Positions 7,105 to 13,706 of a stretch of DNA of 13,811 bases are shown piece by piece. How positions within the stretch are numbered: position 1 is the first letter of the stretch; every line of letters starts with the position of its first letter. This DNA comes from JBFGFG01 sp041627475 (GTDB lineage Bacteria > Actinomycetota > Nitriliruptoria > Nitriliruptorales > Nitriliruptoraceae), in assembly GCA_041627475.1 (NCBI GenBank), contig JBFKQZ010000056.1:1-13811 (forward strand). The letters run 5' to 3'. A program made the translations under genes and the position numbers. The notes beneath the pieces are model-generated. The model did no database searches. It was given only the letters and a program-made list of their open reading frames with translations, and was not told the DNA's origin.

Positions 7105-7117
7105 GACGGGTCCCGTC
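7105..7117. repeat. Short palindrome between convergent genes
   Basis: GACGGG-T-CCCGTC is a perfect 6-1-6 palindrome filling most of the 16-bp gap between the NERD gene (stop at 7099) and the convergent 107-aa gene (stop codon 7116-7118). As RNA it could fold as GACG-GGTCC-CGTC. There is no T-run, so a bidirectional terminator role is only a possibility. Confidence 0.25.
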
Positions 7118-7439
7118 ACTCGTCGTCGGTCGGTCGTTCCGGGCGGCCGGCAGCCCGCAGCGTGGCCGCGACCCGGCCGACTGCTGCCCCGTCGCCTGTC
7201 GGTGGGAAGTCGCACGCGGCGAGCCCCTCGGCCAGCACCGCTGCCATCGCCGCCGGGTCGGACACCGGCACCGCGAAGGCCGCGAGCCGCAGCTCGCGCT
7301 CCCCGTCGGGATCGGTCAGGACGAAGGTCGTCCCACCGCCACGCCACCGCACGAGGGGGTCGGCGTCGATGTCCCACCAGACCTCGGCGACCTCGCGCAG
7401 GCCGGGAGCGGGCACTGCATCGCTGTGTGATCTGTCCAT
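7116..7439 (-). CDS. Hypothetical protein, 107 aa
   Basis: I do not recognise a family. It is a small acidic soluble protein with a WWDIDADPLVRW stretch near residue 21, a strand-like TTFVLTDPDGERELRLAAFAV region, then an alanine-rich helix (DPAAMAAVLAEGLAACDF) and a disordered tail ending PTDDE. I chose the ATG at 7439 over longer in-frame extensions because a longer form would overlap the start of the divergent DUF1905 gene and its added sequence is low-quality (Ser/Arg/Pro-rich). A TATCGT box (7447-7452 on the minus strand) ends exactly 7 nt before this ATG, and there is no Shine-Dalgarno, which together suggest a leaderless message. Divergent from DUF1905 by 40 bp. Confidence 0.65.
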   Translation of the reverse strand: MDRSHSDAVPAPGLREVAEVWWDIDADPLVRWRGGGTTFVLTDPDGERELRLAAFAVPVSDPAAMAAVLAEGLAACDFPPTGDGAAVGRVAATLRAAGRPERPTDDE

Positions 7440-7446
7440 GCGGGGC

Positions 7447-7452
7447 ACGATA
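7447..7452 (-). promoter_or_regulatory. Candidate -10 box of a leaderless promoter (107-aa gene)
   Basis: TATCGT on the minus strand fits TANNNT. It is followed by 7 nt and then the ATG at 7439, which would place the transcription start at the start codon. The gene has no visible Shine-Dalgarno, which agrees with leaderless translation. Confidence 0.4.
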
Positions 7453-7479
7453 CGGGCCCCGTCCACAGGGAGGTGGCGC

Positions 7480-7803
7480 GTGCGTCGTGCGGAGCTCGAG
7501 GAGGGTGTGACGTTCACGGCGCCCCTGTGGGAGTGGGACGGTGACGCCGCCTGGCACTTCGTCACCGTGCCGCAGGACCTCTCCGACGAGATCGAGTTCG
7601 TCACCGCGTCGACGGGCGGCGCCCGCGGCTTCGGTTCGGCCCGCGTCGAGGTCGTCGTCGGCGCGACCACGTGGCGGACCTCGGTGTTCCCCGACAGACG
7701 ACGAGCGGCCTACGTGCTCCCGGTGAAGCAGGCGGTGCGGCGGGCCGAGGACCTCCGCGTCGGCGAGGACGTCCGGGTCACGCTGCGGCTCGTGGCGGCC
7801 TAG
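7480..7803 (+). CDS. DUF1905 domain protein
   Basis: A 107-aa protein that is almost entirely one DUF1905 domain: FTAPLWEWDGDAAWHFVTVP (about 12-31), the conserved GFGSARVEVVVGATTWRTSVF block (about 48-68), AAYVLPVKQAVRRAEDL and GEDVRVTLRL. This small beta-rich family has no established biochemical role. The GTG at 7480 is preceded by GGGAGGT 5 nt upstream; longer readings in this frame run through the opposite-strand gene and are not supported. The TAG stop at 7801-7803 is also the first half of a TAGGGT promoter-like box for the next gene, which begins 10 nt later. Confidence 0.88.
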   Translation: MRRAELEEGVTFTAPLWEWDGDAAWHFVTVPQDLSDEIEFVTASTGGARGFGSARVEVVVGATTWRTSVFPDRRRAAYVLPVKQAVRRAEDLRVGEDVRVTLRLVAA

Positions 7804-7806
7804 GGT
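7801..7806 (+). promoter_or_regulatory. Candidate -10 box (CTAGGGTCG motif), leaderless geometry, GcvR-like gene
   Basis: TAGGGT within CTAGGGTCGC, ending 7 nt before the ATG at 7814. That is the distance expected if transcription starts at the start codon. Its first three bases are the stop codon of the DUF1905 gene. The AGGG inside the box could alternatively act as a weak ribosome site at 8-nt spacing on a read-through transcript, so both modes are possible. Confidence 0.45.
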
Positions 7807-7813
7807 CGCGGGC

Positions 7814-8329
7814 ATGGAGACCTTCGTCCTGACCATCATCGGTGCCGACCGCGCCGGCCTCGTCGACGCGCTCTCGGAGGTCGTCGCCGACCAGGGCGGC
7901 AGCTGGGAACGCAGCCAGATGACCGAGCTGGCGGGGATGTTCGCCGGCATGGTGCTGGTGCGCGTCCCCCACGACCGCGCGGACGCCTTCCGCGCGGCCC
8001 TCGACCCGCTGCGCGACCAGGGGCTGCTCGACGTGACCCTGCGGGCGGCCGAGGCCGACGGGCTGCCGGCCGACGCCGCCACGATGCGCTTCGAGGTGGT
8101 CGGCGCCGACCGGCCCGGCATCGTCCACGAGGTCTCGCACCTGCTGGCGCAGCAGGGCGTCGGCATCGTCGACCTGCGGACGTGGACCGAGTCCGCCGCG
8201 ATGGCCGGCCAGCTGCTGTTCCGGGCACGCGCGGAGGTGCGGCTGCCGGACGAGGTCACCACGGCCGACCTCACGGCGGCGCTGGAGGGACTGTCGGACG
8301 ACCTCATGGTCGACCTGCTCGACGACTGA
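7814..8329 (+). CDS. GcvR-like protein with two ACT domains
   Basis: A 171-aa cytoplasmic protein made of two tandem ACT-type ligand-binding domains: residues about 3-75 (METFVLTIIGADRAGLVDAL) and about 91-168 (MRFEVVGADRPGIVHEVSHL). Each opens with the G-A-D-R-x-G turn typical of amino-acid-binding ACT domains. This two-domain layout matches the glycine cleavage system repressor GcvR family. In enterobacteria GcvR acts through GcvA, and no gcv gene or GcvA is in this window, so a glycine-related role is unproven here; a more general amino-acid sensor is an equally good reading. The ATG at 7814 starts the first ACT strand directly. Confidence 0.85.
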   Translation: METFVLTIIGADRAGLVDALSEVVADQGGSWERSQMTELAGMFAGMVLVRVPHDRADAFRAALDPLRDQGLLDVTLRAAEADGLPADAATMRFEVVGADRPGIVHEVSHLLAQQGVGIVDLRTWTESAAMAGQLLFRARAEVRLPDEVTTADLTAALEGLSDDLMVDLLDD

Positions 8330-8338
8330 CGGTTCGCG

Positions 8339-8357
8339 CCACCCACCCCGTGGGCGG
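8339..8357 (+). terminator. GC-rich hairpin after the GcvR-like gene
   Basis: CCACCCAC (8339-8346) and GTGGGCGG (8350-8357) pair over 8 bp with one mismatch around a CCC loop, 10 nt after the stop codon at 8327-8329. The direct repeat CGGTTCG (8330-8336 and 8355-8361) brackets it. There is no T-run, as is common in high-GC actinobacteria, so this is a weak terminator or attenuator candidate in the 62-bp gap before the next gene. Confidence 0.3.
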
Positions 8358-8391
8358 TTCGATGCGCGGCCCCCGCCACGACAGGCCCGCC

Positions 8392-9417
8392 ATGTCCGCC
8401 GCCCAGCTCGCCGACCGCCTCCTCGACGCCCAGGTCGCGTTCGTCCTCGAGGAGCTGACCGGGCCCGACGGCGCCGCCCTCGTGGCGTCAGAGGTCCGGG
8501 CCGCCGTCACCGCGCTCGACGCCGTCCCGCTGCGCGACGTCCTCGACGCCGCCGCGGTCCGCACCACCGTCCGCGAGGTGGTGGCGGCCACCGGTCCGTC
8601 GGCCGGCGTCGACGCGATGGTCGGCACCCTCGTGCCGGCCCTGCGGGACCTCCCCGCGAACGAGGACCACACCCTCGGCGAGGTCGTGATGTGGGGCGGG
8701 GTCGAGGCGGTCGTCGCCGTGCTGACCCGGTCCGAGCAGCTCCGTGAGGAGGTACTGCACCGCCTGTCGCAGAGCCCGGCCGTGTCGACGCTGTCGATGC
8801 GCTTCGTCCAGGCGCTGGTGGGTGACGCCGTCCAGCAGAACCGAGAGCGGGCCGAACGGCTGCCCGGGATGAAGTCGGTCCTGGGCGTCGGTGACCTGGC
8901 GGCGCGCACGGCCCGCGGCATGGCACCGAAGCAGCTGAACGACGTCGTGGGCGGGGTGGCCGACCGGGGTGCACAGGCGGCCATGGAGCGGGTCAGCCGT
9001 GCGCTGGTCGACGCGTTCGACGAGGATGTCGTCCGCGAAGCCGTCATGCAGGTCTGGGACCTGCACGCCGAGGACACGATCGCGGGCCTGCGCGCCTACC
9101 TCCCGGACGAGGACGTCGAGGGACTCGCCGCCAACATCCACGCGCTGTGGCTCGACCTCCACACGACGCCGTGGTTCGGCGCCGTGCTCGACACCGCGGT
9201 CGACGGCTTCCTCGACCGCCACAGCGACGCGACCATCGGTGAGGTCCGCACCGAGCTCGGCATCGACCTCGACCTCGTCGACGCGGTCGTCGAGCGGCAC
9301 GCTGCCGACGTCGTGGCCGCCCTGCACGAGGCGGGCGAGCTCGAGGCGCTCGTCCGTCGCAGGCTCACGCCGTTCTACCGCTCGCCCGCGACGCTGGCGC
9401 TGCTCGAGGAGGGCTGA
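8392..9417 (+). CDS. Uncharacterised all-helical protein with an internal duplication, 341 aa
   Basis: I do not recognise a named family. The sequence is predicted by eye to be entirely alpha-helical and acidic, with no signal peptide or membrane segment. The two halves look related. Around residues 92-98 there is DHTLGEV and around 279-285 DATIGEV; each is followed by a helix-rich stretch, then an L-x-x-x-V-x-x-R-L helix and SPAVSTL (128-134) or SPATLAL (331-337). The second copy has about 16 extra residues. A basic Gly/Lys/Arg-containing linker (about 158-190) separates them. The ATG at 8392 opens a plausible helix (MSAAQLADRLLDAQ); an ATG at 8362 is the alternative and neither has a strong ribosome site. 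The gene ends 3 bp from the convergent helicase gene. Confidence 0.8.
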   Translation: MSAAQLADRLLDAQVAFVLEELTGPDGAALVASEVRAAVTALDAVPLRDVLDAAAVRTTVREVVAATGPSAGVDAMVGTLVPALRDLPANEDHTLGEVVMWGGVEAVVAVLTRSEQLREEVLHRLSQSPAVSTLSMRFVQALVGDAVQQNRERAERLPGMKSVLGVGDLAARTARGMAPKQLNDVVGGVADRGAQAAMERVSRALVDAFDEDVVREAVMQVWDLHAEDTIAGLRAYLPDEDVEGLAANIHALWLDLHTTPWFGAVLDTAVDGFLDRHSDATIGEVRTELGIDLDLVDAVVERHAADVVAALHEAGELEALVRRRLTPFYRSPATLALLEEG

Positions 9418-9420
9418 GCC

Positions 9421-11133
9421 TCAGTTCGCCCGGTCGGGCTTGGCGTGGACGCGCTTGCCGCGCACGGTCGCCTGCTTCATCTTCTCGACGACCTCGTCGA
9501 GCGCGGCTGCGGGCACCTCGACCAGCGTGAACCGGCCCATGATCGCGATGTTGCCGATGTCCTTGCCGTCGAGGCTGGTCTCGCCACAGACGGCGCCGAC
9601 GATGTCCTTGGGGCGGGTGCCGACGTTGCGGCCGATCGACAGCCACACGTTCGCGGTCTCGCCGTCGGCGTGGACGTAGTCGACGTCCGCCGGCCGGCCA
9701 TCGCGCTGCCGCGCGCCGCCGGGCCCCTGGCCGCGGCCCTTGGGGCCGCTGCGGGTGTCCTGCTTGAGCTCGACCTCGGGCACGTCGGTGTCGTCGTGGT
9801 CGCCGGTCGCGTCCTCGTGCAGGACGGCGAGCGCCGCGACGGCGATCGCCTGGGCGTCCTCGGGGTCGCCGAGCTCGTCGAAGACGCGAAGCCCCTGTTC
9901 GAGGTCGTCACGCTGCATCGCCTCGCGGACGCGGTCGACCAGCAGGGCCCGGCGCCGCGCGCGCAGCTCGTCGACCGACGGCACCGGCGTGACGTCGAAC
10001 GTCCGCCCGACGTGCCGCTCGATGACGCGCAACGCCTTGGTCTCGCGCGGCTCGACCAGGGTGATCGCCACGCCCTCACGACCAGCGCGACCCACGCGGC
10101 CGATGCGGTGGACGTACTGCTCGGGCTGGGTCGGCAGCGAGTGGTTGATCACGTGCGTGAGCACGTCGACGTCGAGGCCGCGCGCAGCCACGTCGGTCGC
10201 CACGACCAGCTCGACGTTGCCCTCCCGCAGCTCGTCGAGCACCCGGGTGCGGGCGTTCTGGTCGAGACCACCGTGGAGGAAGCGCACGTCGCGACCGCGG
10301 CCGGACATCGTGCGTGCCACCTCCTCGACGTCCTTGCGCGTGCGGCAGAACACGAGCGCCGCCGTCGGTTCCTCGACGTCGAGGATGCGGGTGAGCGCCG
10401 CCTCCTTGTGGTGGCGGGTCGTCACGACGACCTGCTCGCGGATCTGCGGGGTCTCGCCCGCGAACTGCTCGGACCGGTCGATGGTCACGCGCTGCGGGTC
10501 CGTCATCCGCTGCTCGGCGATCCGCACGAGCCGCCCCGGCATCGTGGCGCTGAACAGCGCGGTCTGCCGCTCGGACGGTGCGGCGTCGAGGATGGCGTCG
10601 AGGTCGTCGGCGAAGCCCATGTCGAGCATCTCGTCGGCCTCGTCGAGCACGACGTACTCGAGCTCGTCCAGGCGGAGCGTCCCGCGCGTGAGGTGGTCGA
10701 CGGCGCGACCGGGCGTGGCGACGACCACGTCGACGCCCTTCCGCAGGCGCTGGATCTGCCGCTTGATGGGCTGCCCGCCGTAGACCGGGAGGACACGGAC
10801 GCCAAGGAGGTGGCCGTACTCGTGCACGGCCTGCGACACCTGCATCGCGAGCTCGCGCGTCGGCACGACGACCAGTCCGAAGGGCGCCGTCGTCCCGCGC
10901 ACGCTGCGGTGCAGGCGGGCCAGCATCGGCAGCGTGAAGGCGGCGGTCTTGCCGGTGCCGGTCGCGGCCTGGCCGAGGACGTCGCCACCGGCGAGCAGCG
11001 GCGGGATGGCCTCACGCTGGATCGCGGTGGGCTCCTCGTAGCCGAGCTCGTCGAGCTGCTGGAGCAGCTCCATCGGGAGGTCGAGGTCGGCGAACGTGGC
11101 GTCCGGCGGGAGGTGGGTCTGGGAGGAGGTCAA
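9421..11133 (-). CDS. DEAD-box ATP-dependent RNA helicase with DbpA-type RNA-binding domain
   Basis: A 570-aa RNA helicase of the DeaD/CshA type, expected to remodel structured RNA in ribosome assembly, mRNA decay or cold adaptation. Motifs in order: Phe14 and the Q motif ending at Gln39, Walker A AATGTGKT (56-63), PTRELA (91-96), TPGR (140-143), DEAD-type DEAD (164-167), SAT (195-197), ARGLD, and motif VI HRIGRVGRAG from His342. A variable Asp/Arg/Gly-rich linker leads to a C-terminal DbpA-type domain (about 490-565: VWLSIGRN, DIVGAV, KDIGNIAIMGRFTLVEVP). I chose the TTG at 11133: AGGA lies 7 nt upstream and it starts 13 residues before the conserved Phe. A GTG at 11169 lacks a ribosome site, and the longer frame is shadow. 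The stop is 3 bp from a convergent gene. Confidence 0.95.
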   Translation of the reverse strand: MTSSQTHLPPDATFADLDLPMELLQQLDELGYEEPTAIQREAIPPLLAGGDVLGQAATGTGKTAAFTLPMLARLHRSVRGTTAPFGLVVVPTRELAMQVSQAVHEYGHLLGVRVLPVYGGQPIKRQIQRLRKGVDVVVATPGRAVDHLTRGTLRLDELEYVVLDEADEMLDMGFADDLDAILDAAPSERQTALFSATMPGRLVRIAEQRMTDPQRVTIDRSEQFAGETPQIREQVVVTTRHHKEAALTRILDVEEPTAALVFCRTRKDVEEVARTMSGRGRDVRFLHGGLDQNARTRVLDELREGNVELVVATDVAARGLDVDVLTHVINHSLPTQPEQYVHRIGRVGRAGREGVAITLVEPRETKALRVIERHVGRTFDVTPVPSVDELRARRRALLVDRVREAMQRDDLEQGLRVFDELGDPEDAQAIAVAALAVLHEDATGDHDDTDVPEVELKQDTRSGPKGRGQGPGGARQRDGRPADVDYVHADGETANVWLSIGRNVGTRPKDIVGAVCGETSLDGKDIGNIAIMGRFTLVEVPAAALDEVVEKMKQATVRGKRVHAKPDRAN

Positions 11134-11215
11134 GCTGTGTTCCTGTCGCGACCCCCCAGTGTGGTGCACGCAGGGCGAGTTCCCCCATCCTGCGCCGCCG
11201 GTGCGCCCCTGCCGC

Positions 11216-12508
11216 TCACCCCGCCCCGGCAGGTTCACCCTCGGTGTCGACGCGCTGGAGCAGCCACGGCCGCAGCCCGAAGGCCACCCCGAAGAGCACC
11301 GCCATGATGGCGAGCGGCACCGGCTTGTGGGCGGCCAGGCGGTACAGCAGCACGACACCGATCACACCGCCGACACCGAGCGCCGTCCACGCGACCCAGC
11401 GTCGCGCCACGTCCTCGCGCAGGGCGATGAGGTTGACCGCGCCGAAGGCGGCGAGGAACGCGAGGCTGGCGGCCTCGACCAGGGCGGACAGCGACCCTGT
11501 CCAGACGAGCACGGCAGCCAGCGCCACGATCAGCAGCATCGCCCGGTCGGGGACGCCCGCGTCGTTGCGGTGGTCGAGCGTCGCGGGCAGCTCGCCGTCG
11601 TCGGCGACCCGCCCGGCGAGCTGCGCCGTCGAGAACAGCGTCGAGTTGATCGCGGCGACGGTCGCGAACGCCGCGGCGATCGTGAGCACGACCAGCCCGA
11701 CCGTCCCGAAGCCCTGCTCGGCCGCGAGCGACAGCGCGACCGTGCCCTGGCTGATGACGTCACCGGCGCCTGCCAGCATCGTCGCACCGACCGCCACCAG
11801 GGCGTAGATGCCCACGACGGCGAGCGAGGACCACACGAGCACCGGGTGGAGGGTGCGCTCGGGCTGCTGGATCTCGTCGTACTCGTAGGTGAGGAGCTGG
11901 AAGCCCTCGTAGGAGACGAAGATGGCCGCAGCACCCATGCCGGCCTGCCAGACGGGCATGGGGCCGGTGGGCGCCTGCAGCGCCAGCGTGTCCCAGGACG
12001 TGGTCAGGCCGGCCACGCCGAGCGCCACCAGCACGAGGAGGTTCGCCGAGACGATGGTGACCTCGACCATCCGCAGCTGCCCGATCCCCTGGAGGTTCAG
12101 CAGCACCAGCACGCCGAGGGCGCCGAGCGACAGGACGCGCGCGACCAGTTCGGGCTGGTTGAACGCGTGGGCCACGTAGGCACCGAAGGCGAAGGCGTAC
12201 AGCGCGATCGTGAGCGTGTACGCCGCGATGAGGACCCACGACAGCGACCCGGCCACGCCCTCGCGGTCCATCTCCTCGAGGAAGCCGAACGCGCCGCCGC
12301 CGGTCTCGAAGTGGTTGGAGAGCCGGGCGTACGAGTGCGCCGTGGTGACCGCGACGACGCCCGCGACGACGAACGCCAGCCACGCCCACCGGCCGGACGC
12401 CTCGACCACGACCCCGAGGGCGACGTAGATCCCGCCGCCGACCATCCCGCCGGCCACGAGCGCGGCCATCGACGGCCACCGCAGACTGCCACTGTCCTCC
12501 GAGCCCAT
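11216..12508 (-). CDS. APC superfamily amino acid permease
   Basis: A 430-aa inner-membrane transporter with about 12 hydrophobic segments, typical of APC amino acid/polyamine permeases. The first helix carries the family's glycine-rich unwound segment GGMVGGGIYVALG (about 20-32), where substrate and often the coupling ion bind. Further family features are TTAHSYARLS after helix 2, a sixth-helix region FVSYEGFQLLTYEYDE and the AFATVAAINSTLFSTAQLAGR loop-helix. Length and order are normal. The substrate cannot be specified. The ATG at 12508 has a GGAGGA Shine-Dalgarno 5 nt upstream. It lies between the DUF2855 gene (75-bp gap upstream) and the helicase (82 bp downstream), all in one direction; the unrelated functions make a shared operon uncertain. 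Confidence 0.92.
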   Translation of the reverse strand: MGSEDSGSLRWPSMAALVAGGMVGGGIYVALGVVVEASGRWAWLAFVVAGVVAVTTAHSYARLSNHFETGGGAFGFLEEMDREGVAGSLSWVLIAAYTLTIALYAFAFGAYVAHAFNQPELVARVLSLGALGVLVLLNLQGIGQLRMVEVTIVSANLLVLVALGVAGLTTSWDTLALQAPTGPMPVWQAGMGAAAIFVSYEGFQLLTYEYDEIQQPERTLHPVLVWSSLAVVGIYALVAVGATMLAGAGDVISQGTVALSLAAEQGFGTVGLVVLTIAAAFATVAAINSTLFSTAQLAGRVADDGELPATLDHRNDAGVPDRAMLLIVALAAVLVWTGSLSALVEAASLAFLAAFGAVNLIALREDVARRWVAWTALGVGGVIGVVLLYRLAAHKPVPLAIMAVLFGVAFGLRPWLLQRVDTEGEPAGAG

Positions 12509-12519
12509 GCGCGTCCTCC

Positions 12520-12563
12520 GGTCGACAGGTCCGTCGGCGCGGACGTGTCCCGACCGCCGGTCG
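12520..12563. repeat. Overlapping inverted repeats between DUF2855 and permease genes
   Basis: CGACCGCCGGTCG (12551-12563) is a perfect 6-1-6 palindrome. The CGACC within it can also pair with an upstream copy of GGTCG as part of a longer imperfect stem, 12520-12533 with 12540-12555. The two structures are mutually exclusive. The region is the 75-bp gap that acts as 3' flank of DUF2855 and 5' leader of the permease. It could be a terminator, an attenuator or an operator; no T-run follows. Confidence 0.35.
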
Positions 12564-12583
12564 TCGATGCGCCCGCCAGGTGG

Positions 12584-13672
12584 TCAGGCCAGCGCGACGA
12601 CGAGACCGACGGCCGGGTCGACGTCGCCGTCCACCAGGTCGCCCCATGCGTCGGCCGCGCCCTCGAGCCCGTCCAGCTCGACGACCGCCAGTCCGGTCGA
12701 GGCCTCGGCGACGTACGGACGCCAGGCTGCCGCGATGCGCTGGCCGAGGACGGCCGGTCCCCACGCGGCGGCGAGCTCTGCGGCATGCGTCGGCGCGAAG
12801 AAGAACGTCGGCGTCGGGGCGTCCGCCGCGGGGGCCGCGGCCGGTGGTGACGCGTCGTGGTGGGTGACGCCGACGACCAGGTGCGTGGCGAGCCCGTCCG
12901 GCAGCTCGGCATGGACGTCGGCGACGACGTCGGCGCGACCAGCGAGGTCCACGGCGGCGGCCCGTCCCGACAGGTCGGCGAGACCCTCGAGCTCGTCGTA
13001 GGCCAGGACCCGGTCGTACAGACCCATGGCCGTGACGTGTGAGAGGTTCCGCGCGGACGACACCCCGACCATGGTGACGTCGCGGTCGCGGAGCAGGTGC
13101 GCGAGCGCCGTCCCGGTCTTCGAGGACGCGGAGGTGATCACCACGACGTCATGGCGGTCGCCCGCATCGCCGTCGACGACCTCGGCGAGCAGGAAGGCGG
13201 TGGTGAACAACGGCCGCAGCAGCAGCTCGAGATCGAGGGTCGCGGGGTCGTGCAGCGGATCGGCGTGCAGCCGCACGTAACGTTGGTAGACGGTGGCGAG
13301 CCCCTCCCGGTGGGGGGACGCGTCCAGGACACCGTCGTCGGTCACCCGACCGGGCTGCACCGCGAGGTGCGTGCCCATCGGCAAAAAGCCGTACCACTGC
13401 TCCCCCACGGTGACGTCGTCGCGGTCGGTCGCGACGACCTCGGCGACACCCCAGACCGGCACGACCCCGCTCGCCTCGTCGCCGGTCGGGAAGAACCGCC
13501 AGTAGCCGAGCTGGTCGCCGGTCACGGCGTACGTGACGTTGTTCGCCGTCAGCGCGAACCGCTGCACCGCCAGGAGCACGCCCCCGTCGGGCAGCGTCGC
13601 CATCGCCGGTGCAGTCGCGACCTCTTCGATGTGCTCGCGGCCGACCTCCAACCGTCGTCCCCCGACCTCCAT
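12584..13672 (-). CDS. DUF2855 family protein
   Basis: A 362-aa soluble protein of the DUF2855 family. The N-terminal half has the hallmark QRFALTANNVTYAVTGD (about 37-53) followed by LGYWRFFP and VWGVAEVV, then EQWYGFLPMGTHL. The second half has a nucleotide-binding-like strand-turn-helix (VVVITSASSKTGTALAHLL, about 175-193) and MVGVSSARN, resembling the Rossmann part of medium-chain dehydrogenase/reductases. An NAD(P)-dependent enzyme is therefore possible, but none has been established for the family and no zinc-ligand cysteines are visible. An Ala/Pro-rich insertion (about 274-288) lies near the C-terminal quarter. The ATG at 13672 has a GGGAG Shine-Dalgarno and a TAGGGT box about 29 nt upstream. 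Any pathway link to the permease downstream is speculative. Confidence 0.88.
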   Translation of the reverse strand: MEVGGRRLEVGREHIEEVATAPAMATLPDGGVLLAVQRFALTANNVTYAVTGDQLGYWRFFPTGDEASGVVPVWGVAEVVATDRDDVTVGEQWYGFLPMGTHLAVQPGRVTDDGVLDASPHREGLATVYQRYVRLHADPLHDPATLDLELLLRPLFTTAFLLAEVVDGDAGDRHDVVVITSASSKTGTALAHLLRDRDVTMVGVSSARNLSHVTAMGLYDRVLAYDELEGLADLSGRAAAVDLAGRADVVADVHAELPDGLATHLVVGVTHHDASPPAAAPAADAPTPTFFFAPTHAAELAAAWGPAVLGQRIAAAWRPYVAEASTGLAVVELDGLEGAADAWGDLVDGDVDPAVGLVVALA

Positions 13673-13700
13673 GTGCTCTCCCGTGCGGCGTCTCGTGGCG

Positions 13701-13706
13701 ACCCTA
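13701..13706 (-). promoter_or_regulatory. Candidate -10 box (CTAGGGTCG motif) of the DUF2855 gene
   Basis: On the minus strand, TAGGGT within CTAGGGTCGC, identical over ten bases to the box at 7800-7809 on the plus strand. A transcription start about 7 nt downstream would give a leader of about 22 nt containing the GGGAG ribosome site. No clear -35 is seen. Confidence 0.45.

Noticed and set aside
7081..8379. 432-aa open frame on the minus strand
   Set aside because: It covers the DUF1905 and GcvR-like genes in antisense and its sequence is Ser/Arg/Ala-rich noise.
9445..11307. 620-aa open frame on the plus strand
   Set aside because: It is antisense to the DEAD-box helicase, whose motifs are all intact; the plus reading shows no recognisable domain.
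11096..12850. 584-aa open frame on the plus strand
   Set aside because: It is antisense to the permease and runs into the DUF2855 gene; composition is Asp/Arg/His/Gly-rich without structure.
12584..13672. DUF2855, permease and helicase as a single functional operon
   Set aside because: They share a direction, but gaps of 75 and 82 bp, separate ribosome sites and unrelated functions give no real support for a functional unit.
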